From assembly GCF_048771995.1 (NCBI RefSeq), contig NC_133063.1:22445063-22509062 (forward strand): a stretch of 64,000 nt of DNA. Direction: 5' to 3'. Shown in pieces: positions 12,216-25,887 of the stretch; position 1 is the first letter of the stretch, and the number at the start of each line of letters is the position of its first letter. The notes beneath the pieces are model-generated. The model did not search any database. It was not told where the DNA came from and was given only the letters and a program-made list of their open reading frames with translations. The position numbers were made by a program, and so were the translations under genes. The stretch is from Taeniopygia guttata (taxonomy: Eukaryota; Chordata; Aves; Passeriformes; Estrildidae).

Positions 12216-15200
12216 GTAAGTAGTTAAGTAAACTCTTAAATCTCAGTATAGCTATCCAGAGACTCATAGATCTTAAGTGAACTGTACCAAACCATTCTGA
12301 GTAAAGGCACATGATAAATACACTTACAGTTACCAGCAGTAGTTGTTCCTTGTTCAGTTATGTTTTTTATTTCTTAACTATTTGCATCTACCTCAGAGGG
12401 AATTGTTTTTATCAGTGCCTATTCTGTAAATGCAGGGATGCCCAGGCCCCCTCCATGTTCAATTCAAGGAGGAAAAGGTCCTTCAAATGCTGGTCTGCAT
12501 AGCGATACAGACCCTAGGATTTACAGGAGTGTGATACCTATTAGTATATTCCAGTATATTCTAGTTCTGGCTTCAGAGATTGCTAATAGTTAGAGGATAA
12601 AACTCAGAAAACTCTGTTCATTTCAGAAATGCAGTCCTAGGCAAATTGGGGTTTATTTTTCAATCGTATGATTCTTCACTTCTTTTAGAATTTTCTACAC
12701 AAGTCATTGGTTGATTTTAGTGTATGTTAATGAGAAAGAGTTATTTTTTCTTATTTACACATAAAAGTGTTCATTTCTGGTTTTCAGTTTTAAATGGTTT
12801 CCTTTAAATAAGGCTTGTGGCTTGTTTAATATTTGGCATTGCTTATTTGGAGGAGAAAAACCTTATTGTAATTTTTGTGTGGCTTTCCAGTTTACTTTTT
12901 TTGCCGCTTCTCATCCTTCTAGATCAATAGATTTATTTTGGAAATTCTGGCTATTGTCTCTTTCTTCAGTTTACCACAGGGCTTATACCGTTACCGCATA
13001 CAGGACTTCACAAGTGAAAAGATGCTTTTTACAGTTTTGCTAATTTAAGAACTAAAAATAGAAGGTTTACATACTTTGTCTATTAATATAATTAAAAAAC
13101 TTTGATTCTCCAGCAGTATAGACAACACAATCCTGACCACAGAAACCAACATTTTTTAGTTGTGGGTTTCTGTTGAGCACAGAGTTTGTGATTTGTGTTA
13201 GAAGCTTCTAAAAATATGTGAACTGTAGCTTCCTCTTTCTGAAGGAAAGGTAAGTCCTAGGTGACCTGAACTTAGTTGTGCTAAGTACTAAGTTGTGCTA
13301 AGGAACCAAAAATAGATACGAATTCTTCCAGTGTAGAAACATAATTTAATATCCATAAATAAGGTCTAGAAAATAGTGATGTTAAAAGAGAAATGTTAAA
13401 AGAGCATAAGTTCTTAGGAGACAAAGAGCATGGAAAGTAGTCAGTAAAGAAAGCCAAAATTGGCTGCACTAATTGAGGACATTGAGAGAAGTCCATCTCT
13501 TCATACACTTCTCATGAAAGGAGGTAGTTGAATACAGATGTGGCAGTCTGTTCATGGGATCTTGTGCTAAAACTCTGTTAATTGCTCTTGTATTGAGTAA
13601 TTCAGGTGGCTCACACAGTAAATTCTTTTTTGTGCACCTAAACAAAAGTGACTATTTTCTTCTGCTCATTTGATAAAATTGCAGCAAATGAATGTCAATC
13701 TTATATCTCTTGCTATTAACACTCAATAGAATTGAAGAGGTTAATGAAAAACAAGGTATGCACCTGGCATTCCCTTTTTGATTTTTTTTTGTGGCCCATT
13801 TGCTTAAAGAAGATAAACTCAAGTGAAGATACTCTTACAAGACTTTCCAAGGAATATAGTCATTCATTAAATCAGGTCCTAATCATGTTTAATTAACTTT
13901 CCTGTCTATAAAAACTATTTTTAAGAACTGAAGTTCTTAAAGCAAATCTTGGGAATATCTAATTTTTCATTAATTATTTCTACTTTTAGTCCAAGGAAGA
14001 CCTTTTGAAGTTAAAGAGATGTTTTTGGAGGACCTTTTATGAAGTACTGGGTATACAAGCAAAGAGATGGAAAAGTACAAAAAAGAAGCAGCAGCAAGGT
14101 TGGTGGACTTGTTAATTGTTATGGCTTGACAATGAGTCTCATTGATTGAACAACAAGTAAAATGATTGTCTGTTAAAATTCTAAAGTCCGATTGATAAGT
14201 GAGGCATGATTAGACGACAGCACATATCTTTAAAACTCTGTGTTTACATTGTTGATGTAAATTGTGATTGAAAAAAGTGTTTTTACTTTCAGTAATTATA
14301 TTCTTGGTTCTTTCTGTTGATAAATGTTTAATTTTTCCTAATTGTTAGGAAGTAGAATTACATACATGCATGGGCTTTGCCTACATGAACACTACAGAAA
14401 CATAAGATACGATATGCATACAATATGCTATTAACATTTTTAAGTGCATTCTTCAGACATGGATGCATTTAACATATTTAGGTCAAGGAGTACTAACAAC
14501 TTGAACCGAAAATAGGAGGTTCTTGTAAATTGATTAAATATTTGAGTATACCGATCACAATATTTGAGTAGTTTTCCTGACAGCAGAAAGTAATTATTCT
14601 TGTGAGTATTAAAAATGATTTTTAAAAGGCCAACCTCAAAGCTGTAACTTGCAGTCCTAACTACACATTTATCATGGTGCTCAGCTCTGATCCCTGTGGT
14701 AGAAAAGCTCATTTGGGACACTGGTGGCTTCTACTGTTTCTTTCACTGGTACACAAAAATTAGTTGTTACATGCAAGAGTTATATCACTGCTCTTTGGCA
14801 TTTCGCTTCTGGAGAAAGATCTGGATTGAGAATTGTGTAGAAGTTATTTATTAATCTCGTTTGAATGCAGCAAGTTGCAGGCTTAGTGGGGTTAAGCAAC
14901 CTTCTTACCTTGTTCTTATAGCAGATTTTTGCAGTGGTGCACTTTGGGTGCCCTTAATCATGGAATTTATATTGGACTGGTAATAATGTTCTAGACTAAA
15001 TAAGAGATCAAATAGTTTAAACTTTGTGATTAGATATAACTATTTTTTTTTTAACTGAAATTAATGGCTAATTAAGATGATTGTAAAATGGAAATCCTTT
15101 ATATATTGTAGAAGAAAAACAGCAAAGCACTCTTATTGAGTGGTGTTCTGCTCGAGAAAATTATAGTAAGCTGGAACTTGAGAGACCAAGATTTGTCCCA

Positions 15201-18200
15201 AGGACAACTGAAGAGTGTAGTCTGTTGGGTGATGATGGTGACACAGTATTTAATCAACTAGTAAGTTTTTCCTTTTGTTGGGAGATGGGTTTAAATCTGC
15301 GTTAAAAAGTGTTTTCTGAAGATGCTACTCTTAGGATATTAACATATTTTTTTTTAATTATCAAAAACTACTCTAGCCAAAGTGTGCTTTTCCTTTATAA
15401 TGCTTTGTACACAACTTTTCTTCAGCTTAAATGGCTGAACTGCCATTGCTTAAAGTACTTGCAATGATGCAATAAATGCTTTAACTAGTACCTGAATGCT
15501 GGATTTCTGATTGTTACTTGGAAAAGCAACTGTTCCAGTTTTTTGTGTGTAATAGATGAGAATAAAGGTAAATCTTGGAAGACATCTATCTTTCAATACT
15601 GTTTTTTCTCTTCAGACTGAAAAGGATGTGAGTTGCCTTGAACTATGGTTAATAAAAGAAATGGATTCTTGTCTTTTTGACATCTGATTGCATAAAGATA
15701 TTGATGCCTTTGCTCAGGTGTTCCATCTCAATTTAACTGAAAATGTCAGTGGTAAGTCTGTCATCTTATTACAGAAGAAAAAAATGATAACACAATGACT
15801 TTCTATTGGAAAAGTGAATAGAATTAGCAGAATTAATGAATTGTTTAGTTATTTTTTGTCTGTACTTGTTTTGAAATATAAACAGATGCTACAGTGTGCC
15901 TAAAGTAGTGTTAAATTCATGTGAACTGAGTGGTGGGATGAATTCAGAAAACAAATTCTGTCTGGCCTGGATTTTTAAAGTCATGTAAGCCACATTCATA
16001 CCACATTTAGGTGAAAAAGAAAGAATGTTTTTATTTGGTTTGCTGGTTTATTTGTTTATTTATTTTTTCATTTGTAGTTCTTAGTTGATTATAGGCACAG
16101 TGAAACCAGTGCAACTGCATTAAAGATTGCTTCAGGGAGAGGCTTTTTGAGTCAAGTAGAGCAGCTGATCAGTATGGGAGCAAGTATCCACTGCAGATCA
16201 TCTAATGGCTGGTAAGAACAAACATAGATTTGTCAGTATACAAATGAGAGAGAATTTTCTTTAACAGTTAAACTATTTGCTAACTTAATAGACTACTATA
16301 AGCAATAGTAAATTTTGATATTCGAAACATATTTTAACTTCTCTTTATCACATTGTATTCCTGAAATTATAAATTGAATTCTTAATTAAGAGTCTTACGC
16401 TATGTGTCTTTTGAAACGAGAAGTTTAAGAAAGATTTCTGTGTACTCTTTCAGGATGGCTGTGGAGTGGGTTGAGCACTTAGGACAGACAGAGGTGGTTG
16501 ACCTGGTGGAATCCTACAGGTAAGCTACAACTACTTTGTAGAAACATTTGAAGGGAAATTTGCATTTTGTCTTCTAATCAGGACAATTTTTAGCTTTTTA
16601 TGCCTTAAATTTGACCTAACTAGCAGGATTTATTTGAGACCAGGAATGTTTCAAAAACATGCTTTTTTAAAAAAATTGTGTTTGTAGTCAGTGTGTTTAA
16701 TTGATTATGTTTGATTATCAATTTGCACATTGATTATGTGCAAATCTTAGGATAAATATAGTTAGAGTGGTGTAGACTTCTTTAATATTATTATTTTTTT
16801 ATCATTTTGATGCAGGCATTGCTATCATGATTATATGTCTAGGCAGGATATGGGTTCCTTGCTCTGCTTTTATCGAAGTCTTTTGATGCACTGAGTTGTG
16901 TTGCAATGCTGAAAATTGTGTGGATTTCAAAAGCCAGTGCTGTCCAGAGGAAAGGCAGATAATAAATGCTTGATGTTTATTTTTATTTTGCAGATTTCAG
17001 CCATCCTGTCTGTTAAGAGTAAAGTGCAAACCTGTAGCAGCCAATTATTATCCAGCCAAAAGAAATTGGTAATATTTCTAGGCTAGTCCAGTGTCAAGTT
17101 TAACAATGCCAAAAACTTCACTTACTCTGCAGTAAGTAAAAGAGTCAGCCTGTATTTTCCCAAAATACAGAGTAATACAGAATAATTCTGTATCTTGGGA
17201 GTAATTTCCCAAGATAGAGAAAAGCGGCACTCAAGAATGTCCCAGAACTCACATTAGGTCTAGGTTGTTGTTCCCCCATGAACTTAATTGTTCTTTCTGC
17301 TATGTAGCACCAGCAGCCACAGTATTTTGTCCGTGGGTAAAGGACTGCCTACTGCTAGTTTTTAATTGATATCCTGGCATGTACTGGAAAACCCTTTTAA
17401 TTCATATGAAGGACTTCCTCTTAACAACAAAATTACCATTCTCTTAGACCTTCTTCTGTATTTGCATTCAAAGTTTGTGTGGGTCGTTTTTGGTTTGGTT
17501 GGGTTTTATGAAAAGGAAGCTCTAATTTTTACAGCTTCCCACATTTTACTTTCCAGGGCTGGGCACTGTCAGCCTGGAGTCTGTTTTCATCTCTTCAGCA
17601 GGCTCCGCTTTGAGAATAAATTGGAATTTCAGACTCCAGAATTTTTAAGAATGTTGCTTCAGGTGCGTGTTCACTTAGAGGTTACAACTTTTAAAAAATG
17701 TATTATCACCAGACCATACTAATAACTCCAAAAAGGTGTGTAAGTATTTTCTCTTTCCCAAACCTTAATAGTATTTTTCTTCTTTTTAATTTGAAGGAGC
17801 TTTGTTTACATACAAAACTTCTGTCTCCAATTAATTGTGCAGTTGTTGACTTTCTTATGAAAGCTCCCGATCCTCCACCAGTTTTAAATGTGAAAAATGC
17901 TCTATAAATGCTCAAGATCAGAAGAGGAATACATTTAGATGGGAATTGTGTTCAATTACTATTTGTGGTGTGGTAACATATCTTCCTGACTTTTAATTGT
18001 ACTGAAAGTCTTGAGCAGTTGCTTAAGGATGCGTTGAATTTTTGTTGGTTTTCATTTTGTGTGTGTGTATGTATTTTTCCATGTTAAGGGAAGGAACTAC
18101 TGTAAAATCTTGAACTGAAACTAGTTTGACTTGCTTCTTTAATGTTTGGGAGCAAATCCAGGTAATGTGCAATATTCATATCCTTTCTGCTTTCATTGTA

Positions 18201-21200
18201 AATTAATTTTGCCCCCTATTGCCTTCTTCCCCTTTTCCCTACATTGCCACTGTTTTTCTTTTTTTGAACAGACCATAGATGCCATGGACCATTGGGAAGA
18301 TCTCACTGAGCTTGGTTATCACCTCACTGAATTACCTGTAGAGCCACACCTCGGTAAAATGGTGTTGTATGCTGTAGTTCTGAAGTGCCTGGATCCTGTT
18401 CTGACCATTGCCTGTGCTCTTGCCTACCGAGACCCTTTTGTGCTGCCCACGCTGGCCTCCCAAAAGCGTGCAGCCGTGCTGTGCAGGAAGCGTTTTGCTG
18501 CCGGAACGTTCAGTGACCACATGGTGCTTCTCAGGGCTTTCCAGGTATCCTTTCAGAATGAGAACTGTTCACTCATCAGAGTAAAGGACCAACCAGCCAA
18601 GCTGGGTGTAGAATGGTAGACTATGGCCTTCCTGTGTACTGGACTCACAGATTTCTGAGGGGCACATTTTGTCCAGCCTTTTCAAACTGTTTAAATTCTG
18701 TAAGTTGCCGCAAGGTGCCACTTTATATCCTGTTACATGGGTAACTTAAAATAGCGACCTTGACATAGTGATCCCTATAATAACATAGCGAACTTAAAAT
18801 AACAAAATTATTGTTATATTTTGGTTAGGGAATGGGGAAAAAAAATCTAGTCATTAAATAAATCGGGGTAGATACATTTGCTTTGGTAAGTTTTATTGAT
18901 GCAAATAGAGTTTTTAGAACTCTGAATTTTTGAATTTTAGATATTTAAATTTGTAGGCAAATGTTTAAAAAGAAGCAAAAAAGTAGATCTTAAATACAAG
19001 CAAATAAAACACAATTTTGACCTCTCTTTCTTCAGGTTTTGTTCGAGGCAGAGGAGGGGCTGATATTAGAGATGTTAATACTAACTCTGAGAACTGGGCT
19101 GTAATTAAAGCTGCCTTAGTGGCAGGTATGTATCCCAATCTTGTGCATGTGGACAGAGAAAGCCTGGTGTTGACTGAACCAAAGGAGAAGAAAGTGCGAT
19201 TTCATCCTACCTCTGTTCTTGGGTCAGCCTCAGTATAAAAAGGTAAAGACACTTTGACCTTTTAGGAAATATTTTTTTCTGGCAGGGGATAGAATGAAAA
19301 TTTGGAGTTGGATTATTTTTCCAGCATTTCAGTTAGTCCTGTTAAGTGGAACAAGACAAAATAGTAAAAAGAAAAAGCTAATTTGGATGAGGTAACAATC
19401 TCTGCTTATGGTTATGAGCAAAGAGTTCTGCTCTGAAACTCCTATTTCTTTAGATCTTCTTTTAAAGCAAAATATTTTCCTTTGAGGTAATAGGATAACT
19501 TCTAAATCTGGTGGAATATACTTGTACTTCTCTTATACTACTACGAGATTTGGAAAACTTATTTTTTAAGTCTACTTTCTACATATTTTGGCTAATTCTT
19601 AAAATGACAGAGCTATATATAGTTTCTGCAGCTGTTCAGGAATAATTTATAGGCTGTGTAACAAATGTCTTGAGTTTTGTGAATCCTTGTAAGCTCATAA
19701 TGTTTACAGTTCTGGAGCCTCAGAAATTACACTGTAGTTTTCAAAATAAAAATTAAAAATGCAACCAAACTGTCTAAAGACAGTACTAATTCTGAGAAGT
19801 GTAATGTGTATATTTTTTCTTACAGCCTAGTTTATTTGCTACTTTGAACCAGATGATTCAAACTGAATAATATAGGTACAGTTAACGTGGCAAATAATCA
19901 TATTGCTTTCAGTTGACACATGCATTTTAAAGATTATTTTCTACTGATAACTTTTAATGTCAATTAGCCATATTATTAGCTAGAAGTAGTAGAGAATTTA
20001 TTAAAATTTTCTTTTTTCATAGTTAATTGGAGTACTGTAAGAATAGAAGTAAAAATAATCTTATCTGCTGTCAGTTCTGTAGAAATACTAGTTTGAAGTA
20101 AGAGTCCAAGCTGACTTTCCTGACTGCTCTGATACTGTTACCCTTAAAATAATGTTAATGCTGATTGAATTGCACTTTGAAAAAGTAATCCTAAATAACC
20201 CTGTGCATTTATAATTTTTTTTCCTTAATTGTTATACTAAGATATAAAGCATAGAGCAATGTGTGGTTTTACAAATAACTTCAGGCAGAAGTTTGATAAT
20301 GGTTTGTTATTGATGAAGGTACATCAGAAGGAGTCAGATCACATCAGTATAGGTGTTGATGTAGTAGGGCCCTTAGGAGGTCTGGGAACCTGTTCTCCTT
20401 ACTGAAGCAAAGACTTTCCCTGGCTGTATATGCAGAAATGAAGAAGTGTGCTTACAAATGTTTACATTTAAAGTGAAAATTCAGAAGGAAATACAGTAAT
20501 GTTCAAGTTTTTGTATGCAAATGTAAGTAATACAGAAATGTTAATGCGCTTTTTATGCTTAGTTCAGGAGATAGGGTACCCAGTGATAGCAGTGACAGTG
20601 AGATGGAGGACAGAAGAACTTCAAAGTATCACTACTGAAGCTAGATGAATGGCTCCACCTCAAAGTGGACTCTCAAGTATGTAATCTATCACATCCATGC
20701 CTGTTTTGCGTAGAAGAATACTCATGCCATGCCGTCCTAAAAATATTCTTAAAACAGTTGGATGACCAAAAATTTACTGTAAGAACAGCTGTTGTGATCC
20801 CTTCAGGTCTCTCCAATTTACTAGAAAACTTACTAAATGAGTTAACCTTTATTTCGTGAGTTCAGTAAGAAATACGAAAAACATACAAATAGGGAGTCAA
20901 TCTCCTTTTGTCCAGGCCAGTCAATTGTGTGAATTCACATATTCAAGTTGTAGGGTTTTCTATAGATTGTAACAACAACCCATGACTCTTAAATTTAGCA
21001 CCTGTGAGCAAAAAGGAAGAAAGAATTAGTTACCTAGCCAACAGCAAAAGTGTTCCTCCTTCTTCCTCTGTCATGGTGCAGCTGTCCCACACTGGGAAGC
21101 ATGGAAGCCTCAGCAGTCAGCTGCTGTTGGATCTGCTTCAGAAGCACTTTAGGTAAGCTGATGTTTTATAATTCCCATCTTGGCAGTTTGATCCATTTCC

Positions 21201-23744
21201 ATAAGTTAGGAGGTTCTAAAGAAACTGCCAGACAAAAGAAAATGGCTGCAGGGAACAGCAAACTGCAGGAGGCAGTGGCTGCATAATGGCCCTTCTGCTC
21301 TTTGTGGTCACCTGTACGGCCCGTGTGGTGCTCCCAGCATGCAAGACCTTAGCTTGAGCTGGGTTACACAAAATCTGAGGAGGAGTTGAGAGAACAGTAA
21401 AAATGGCATATTGTGTGTTTCCTTTTCTGAGAGGATGATTAAAGTTTCTTGACTAAAATAGAGCGCCTGAAACTGGAACCACTGAAAGAAAATTGCTGTC
21501 AGATTTTATGAAAAGAAGAAAAAAGCCCCCAGCTTTTGAAGCTACAAGTCTTCTGGTTATTGTGAAGCTCTGATTGTGTTAGAAGGTAGAGTAACCAAAG
21601 GTCTTTTCCATCAAGTATGTCAAAAGAGCCCATAAATACAAACTGAACTGGAGGAAGCTGCATTAGACATGAAAAGGCTGTTTTTAAAGAGAAGATAAGT
21701 TTTTAAAGTGAAAAATGAAAAATCCTGTGTGTTTACAATAGAATTTTAAGTTTTGTGCAGTGCAGCATGAAATGGTTTAGAAATTATCTTGGACCTGAGG
21801 AAAGAAAATGTAACAGCATAATTTAAATGTAAGGCTTTCTTCCCCTTCCTGAGACCTTAGTCTTGCCTTTCAGTGTGGCAGAATGCCAGCTACTGCCTGA
21901 TAGGAAAGATGTAGGATACCTTTTGCCTAATGGATATATTTTTATTAGTCTTTAACAGAATTAAATTCATTGCAGGCTTCTGCTTTGCTGCTGCAACTCA
22001 GACAGAAGTGGCACAGCTTGTTCCTGCATCACATGTGAGCTCCTTCTAAACCGTGGTCTCAAGTTGATGAAGCAACAGAAAGAGCAGTTGTAGCTGTTTT
22101 AACTGCTGAAGAACAGTCTGCAGGTCTGCAGCAGCTTTCAGGAATTGGTCAGAGACCAAGACCTGTGGCTTCTGAAGATTGTCTTGTACCATCTACATGG
22201 AGGTCAACTAACACCAGAAGTACAGCAGAAACTGAATTCTCTGACTCCTCTCATGCTGAAAAGTAAGATGCTGAGGTCTTCCAGAGACTGTAGCTTGTAA
22301 TTTATTTATCTATAAAAAACATCACTTGAACTTCTGCTAGTATTAAGAAAAGAGAAACAATATAAATACAGCTGGAAGTTTTGATACTATCCTATGCTGT
22401 GTTGTAGTTGTGATTTCAATGAGAACTATATACTATATATGCTGGCTGCCTGGGAGAGCAGTCAGAAATAATGTCCATGAGTTGTGCTCCTTGGGACGTA
22501 GCAGAAGAGGTTTAACCATAACACTCAGAATGAATGCATCCTTTTTTATTTAGTGTTTAATATGTTTTGGAATTACTGTAATACATGTGGTCATCCAGTA
22601 GGCTGATATGTAGATATAAATTGTTCTGTGACCTCTTGCAAAACTCACAGTCTGTTGTATATCTACCTTTACTTCTTAAAGTTCTGATGAGGTCTGCACG
22701 TCCCATACTTTGTCAGCCGAAGAAGTACAAACGAAAAAATATTTTGCACTCCAAACAAACTTCAGATGACAGGTCAGATCAATCATCAGTGAAGTCTGCA
22801 GACAGCAGTAGCTTCCCTAGCCCCTGTGCTAGTCCATCTTCTCCAATATCTGGAAAGGTACAGTTCTCATAAGCATACTAGTCTGCTCTTCAAAATTAAT
22901 AGAATCTCTTGCTGATATCTTTCATCAACTATCAGATATTGTATTGATAAATTAAGAACCTAACTTAGATTTTCATTGTTGACAAACACATAGTATTTAT
23001 TTTGGAATCGAAAATCAAGAATAAATATTCTTGTTATACTAGTTTAATACAGTAAAAATGATATTCTTTGCAGGCTTCTGAAGTACAGCTATTCAAAGTA
23101 GAAAAAAAATCCCATTTTGAGGGTTTTTTTTTGAAACTTGGTATAATAAACAGTGACAGTATATACAGTACATGCATTTCTGAACTCTGTTCCTGTTATA
23201 GCATACATTGGTACTGATTCTCCTTAAGTTTTGTGTTATCTGCCTCATTATGACTGCTTGGCAGTTTTTTGATGATTATTTAATAAAGCATACAAATTTA
23301 GTGAGGTTGTTTTCATAAATAAAACTCCCTGTATTTTTGAAATTCAGCCAGTGTTACAGGGAGAAAATTTGGTTCCTGAAAATGGAAATGCAAGTTTGCT
23401 GTGGGCTACAGTCTAGAGTGATTAATTTTTTGTCATCTGAAGCTGTCTCACAGACTTCAAAAAATTGTAATTAATCACTAGGCACTGTAGGCATGTTCTG
23501 TCATAATTTTTTGCTGCCCCTTATGAATGAATTATAATTTTGAAATGCTTAAAAATGTAGAATAGATGTAAATATACTTTCAAATAAATTCTGAGTGGAA
23601 CAGCTGGTAGATAGTGTATTTCTTGTATAGTCTTGGAGAGGAGAGGGAAAACTCCTTGATGGGTCTGTCTGCATGTGTCTAGAACTTCAGAACTAAAGCT
23701 TAGTTTATTTTATTGTATTTATTAATTTAATTTAATTCTTTCAG

Positions 23745-25887
23745 GCTTCCAAATCACCTTCACCAAGACAAAATACTCCAGTTCAGTACTTTATAATGTA
23801 AAGTAGCAACCTGCAAAAACATTGATACTTCTCAGCAGAAGGGAATATGGTCCACTACACCAAGTCATGAACAGAAACCGAATGCAGCCTTTTGGAAGAG
23901 CAGCATGGTTTACTTATCTTTTCTGTTCAAGGCTCTGGACACTTCCAGGTGAGTCCTTAGCTGATACCAACTGTTGGTGGTGGTTGATGGTTTAGGAGAG
24001 TGCAGCAAATTGCTGTGTACAGTATGGAGGGCTTTGCTTATGACTTCTGACTTTCGAGTAAGTATTGTGCCAATGTCTCTGGTTGCTGCAGAAGAGTACT
24101 TTGTTCTTCTCCAAAACAGTCCATTTTAATGAACTCAGTTTTTCCATCAGAGGATAAAACTAAGTTGCTGCCAAACCTAATGAGTCAGAATAATGTTCCT
24201 ACCCTACATAAATGCTTTAAAACAGCAGCAGTGGAACAAAGAAAGTAATCCATACAAAGCAGGGGATTGCTGCCTTTTTCTCTGCATGCCAAAATAAATG
24301 TTGTAAGTGAACAAGAAGATACAATCAAGTAAAGCTAGAAAACTCATATGTCTTTAATGTAAATTTTAGTAAAAACTGTCCTGCTGGAACTGTACTTTCT
24401 CAAAGTTAGGAAGCTGGAAAGTCATGGCCATGTTTCTTCCAGACCTGTCTTGAGTTCACATTTAGTGAGGTATTTGTCAATTTGCTGACAAATTTGTGCA
24501 CACCTTAAAGGTGAAGACTTGATCTGCTAGTGCAAAATTGTAGGTTAACTGTGTTGTAGAGCCTGCTAAAGCTCAATTGCCCCAAGTAAAAAAAGTTCAA
24601 TTTACATCTTTATGTATTATAAACTATTAATAACAGTCAGCTAAACTCAAAATTTAATTAACCATTCCAAACATAGAGATCTTGATGATTTCACTGAAGA
24701 ATTGTGGTGAAAATTGTGTACAGTGATTTAGCAAATGCATATGCCATATTGGAAAGTAATTTTCAGCCTGCCAGTTGAATTGAAAATGGGCTGTTGTATT
24801 GGTGCACTTAGACAAGAAAGCTGGGAGCGATGTAGGTAGATTATGTTACCATGTCCTTCCAGTTTTGACAATGCACTGCATCTTCATGGGAATGAGAGAT
24901 TAACATTCCTGATAATATTTTCTTGCCTTAAGTGTCTCTACTTTCCACCTGTATTTTTCCTCTATTCCTTTCATTAATTTTAATTGATTTTAATGTAAGG
25001 CTTGAGCTGTCTAGGACTGCATGACTTAGAGCAGCAGTGTGTGCTGGTAACTTCAGGCAGTGCACTGCATCTCTTGAACTCCTAAGTCATAACTGGAGTA
25101 AATTTGCCTGAACAGTTGATACATTCTGTATGGCATGGGTTTATTTTTGGTTTGTTTGGTGTGTGTGTTTAATGGGTATTCTTAAGTTAGATGCAATCTT
25201 GGATTTGTGGTTTATTTCATTTCATTTCTCAATACTTGTCTTGTTGGAATTTATTTCAGCTTCATTAAAAAGGGAACTTTAAGCACTTTGACTTATTTCT
25301 TTGGAGAACAGCTCCACATTTTCAATTTTATATGAAAATTTGTTAACAAAGAGGGAATAAGGGAAAGAAGGACGGATGGAAGGATGGAAGGAAGGAAGGC
25401 ACTGTTTACGACTTTTTTCAACCTCTGTTACAAACCTTAAAACAGCCCCTTGAATGGTAATTGTGAGTGATGAATTAAAAGACACCCTTTATTGCCAAAT
25501 TCTAAAAGGTATATTTGAAGTGGGAAAAACAAATGATACTTCTAACTTTCTAGGTGTAAACATTTTGGAAGATCGAGCTTCATGTGTGTGGGTGTTTGAA
25601 ACTAATTGAAAGTTTCACATGAAGTCCACTCATTTCTTTAATTCCAGCATACATAGATATGTTTTCATTGTGTCCATTCTTTCAGATTTAGATTTTTCTT
25701 CCAGGGTTTTGCTAGACAGGGTTCATCAATAGGGTGTGAGAAAAGTCAGGGCTGGGGATCTGCTCGTTTTGGAGGTGTATTTAAGGTGGAGTGGACCCGA
25801 AAAGAAAGCATTCCTTTTCGGTTTGCACACCATTTGTTCAACCCGTGGAATGACAATAAGAAAGTACAAATAAGCAGAGATGGCCAG
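23745..25887 (+). pseudogene. YTHDC2: YTHDC2-like exons encoding the YTH domain
   Basis: The exon at 23745-23948 starts the m6A-binding YTH fold (YFIM...). A TAA at 23799-23801 replaces the lysine after YFIM, and later frameshifts scramble the exon. The next exon, 25705-25887, is 61 open codons with the well-kept WGSARFGGVFKVEW core. The contrast suggests that the first exon began to decay earlier or by chance. Confidence 0.85.
25365..25399. repeat. Short (GGAA/GGAT) purine-rich repeat
   Basis: Imperfect tetranucleotide run of GGAA and GGAT units in a YTHDC2-like intron. Confidence 0.6.
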
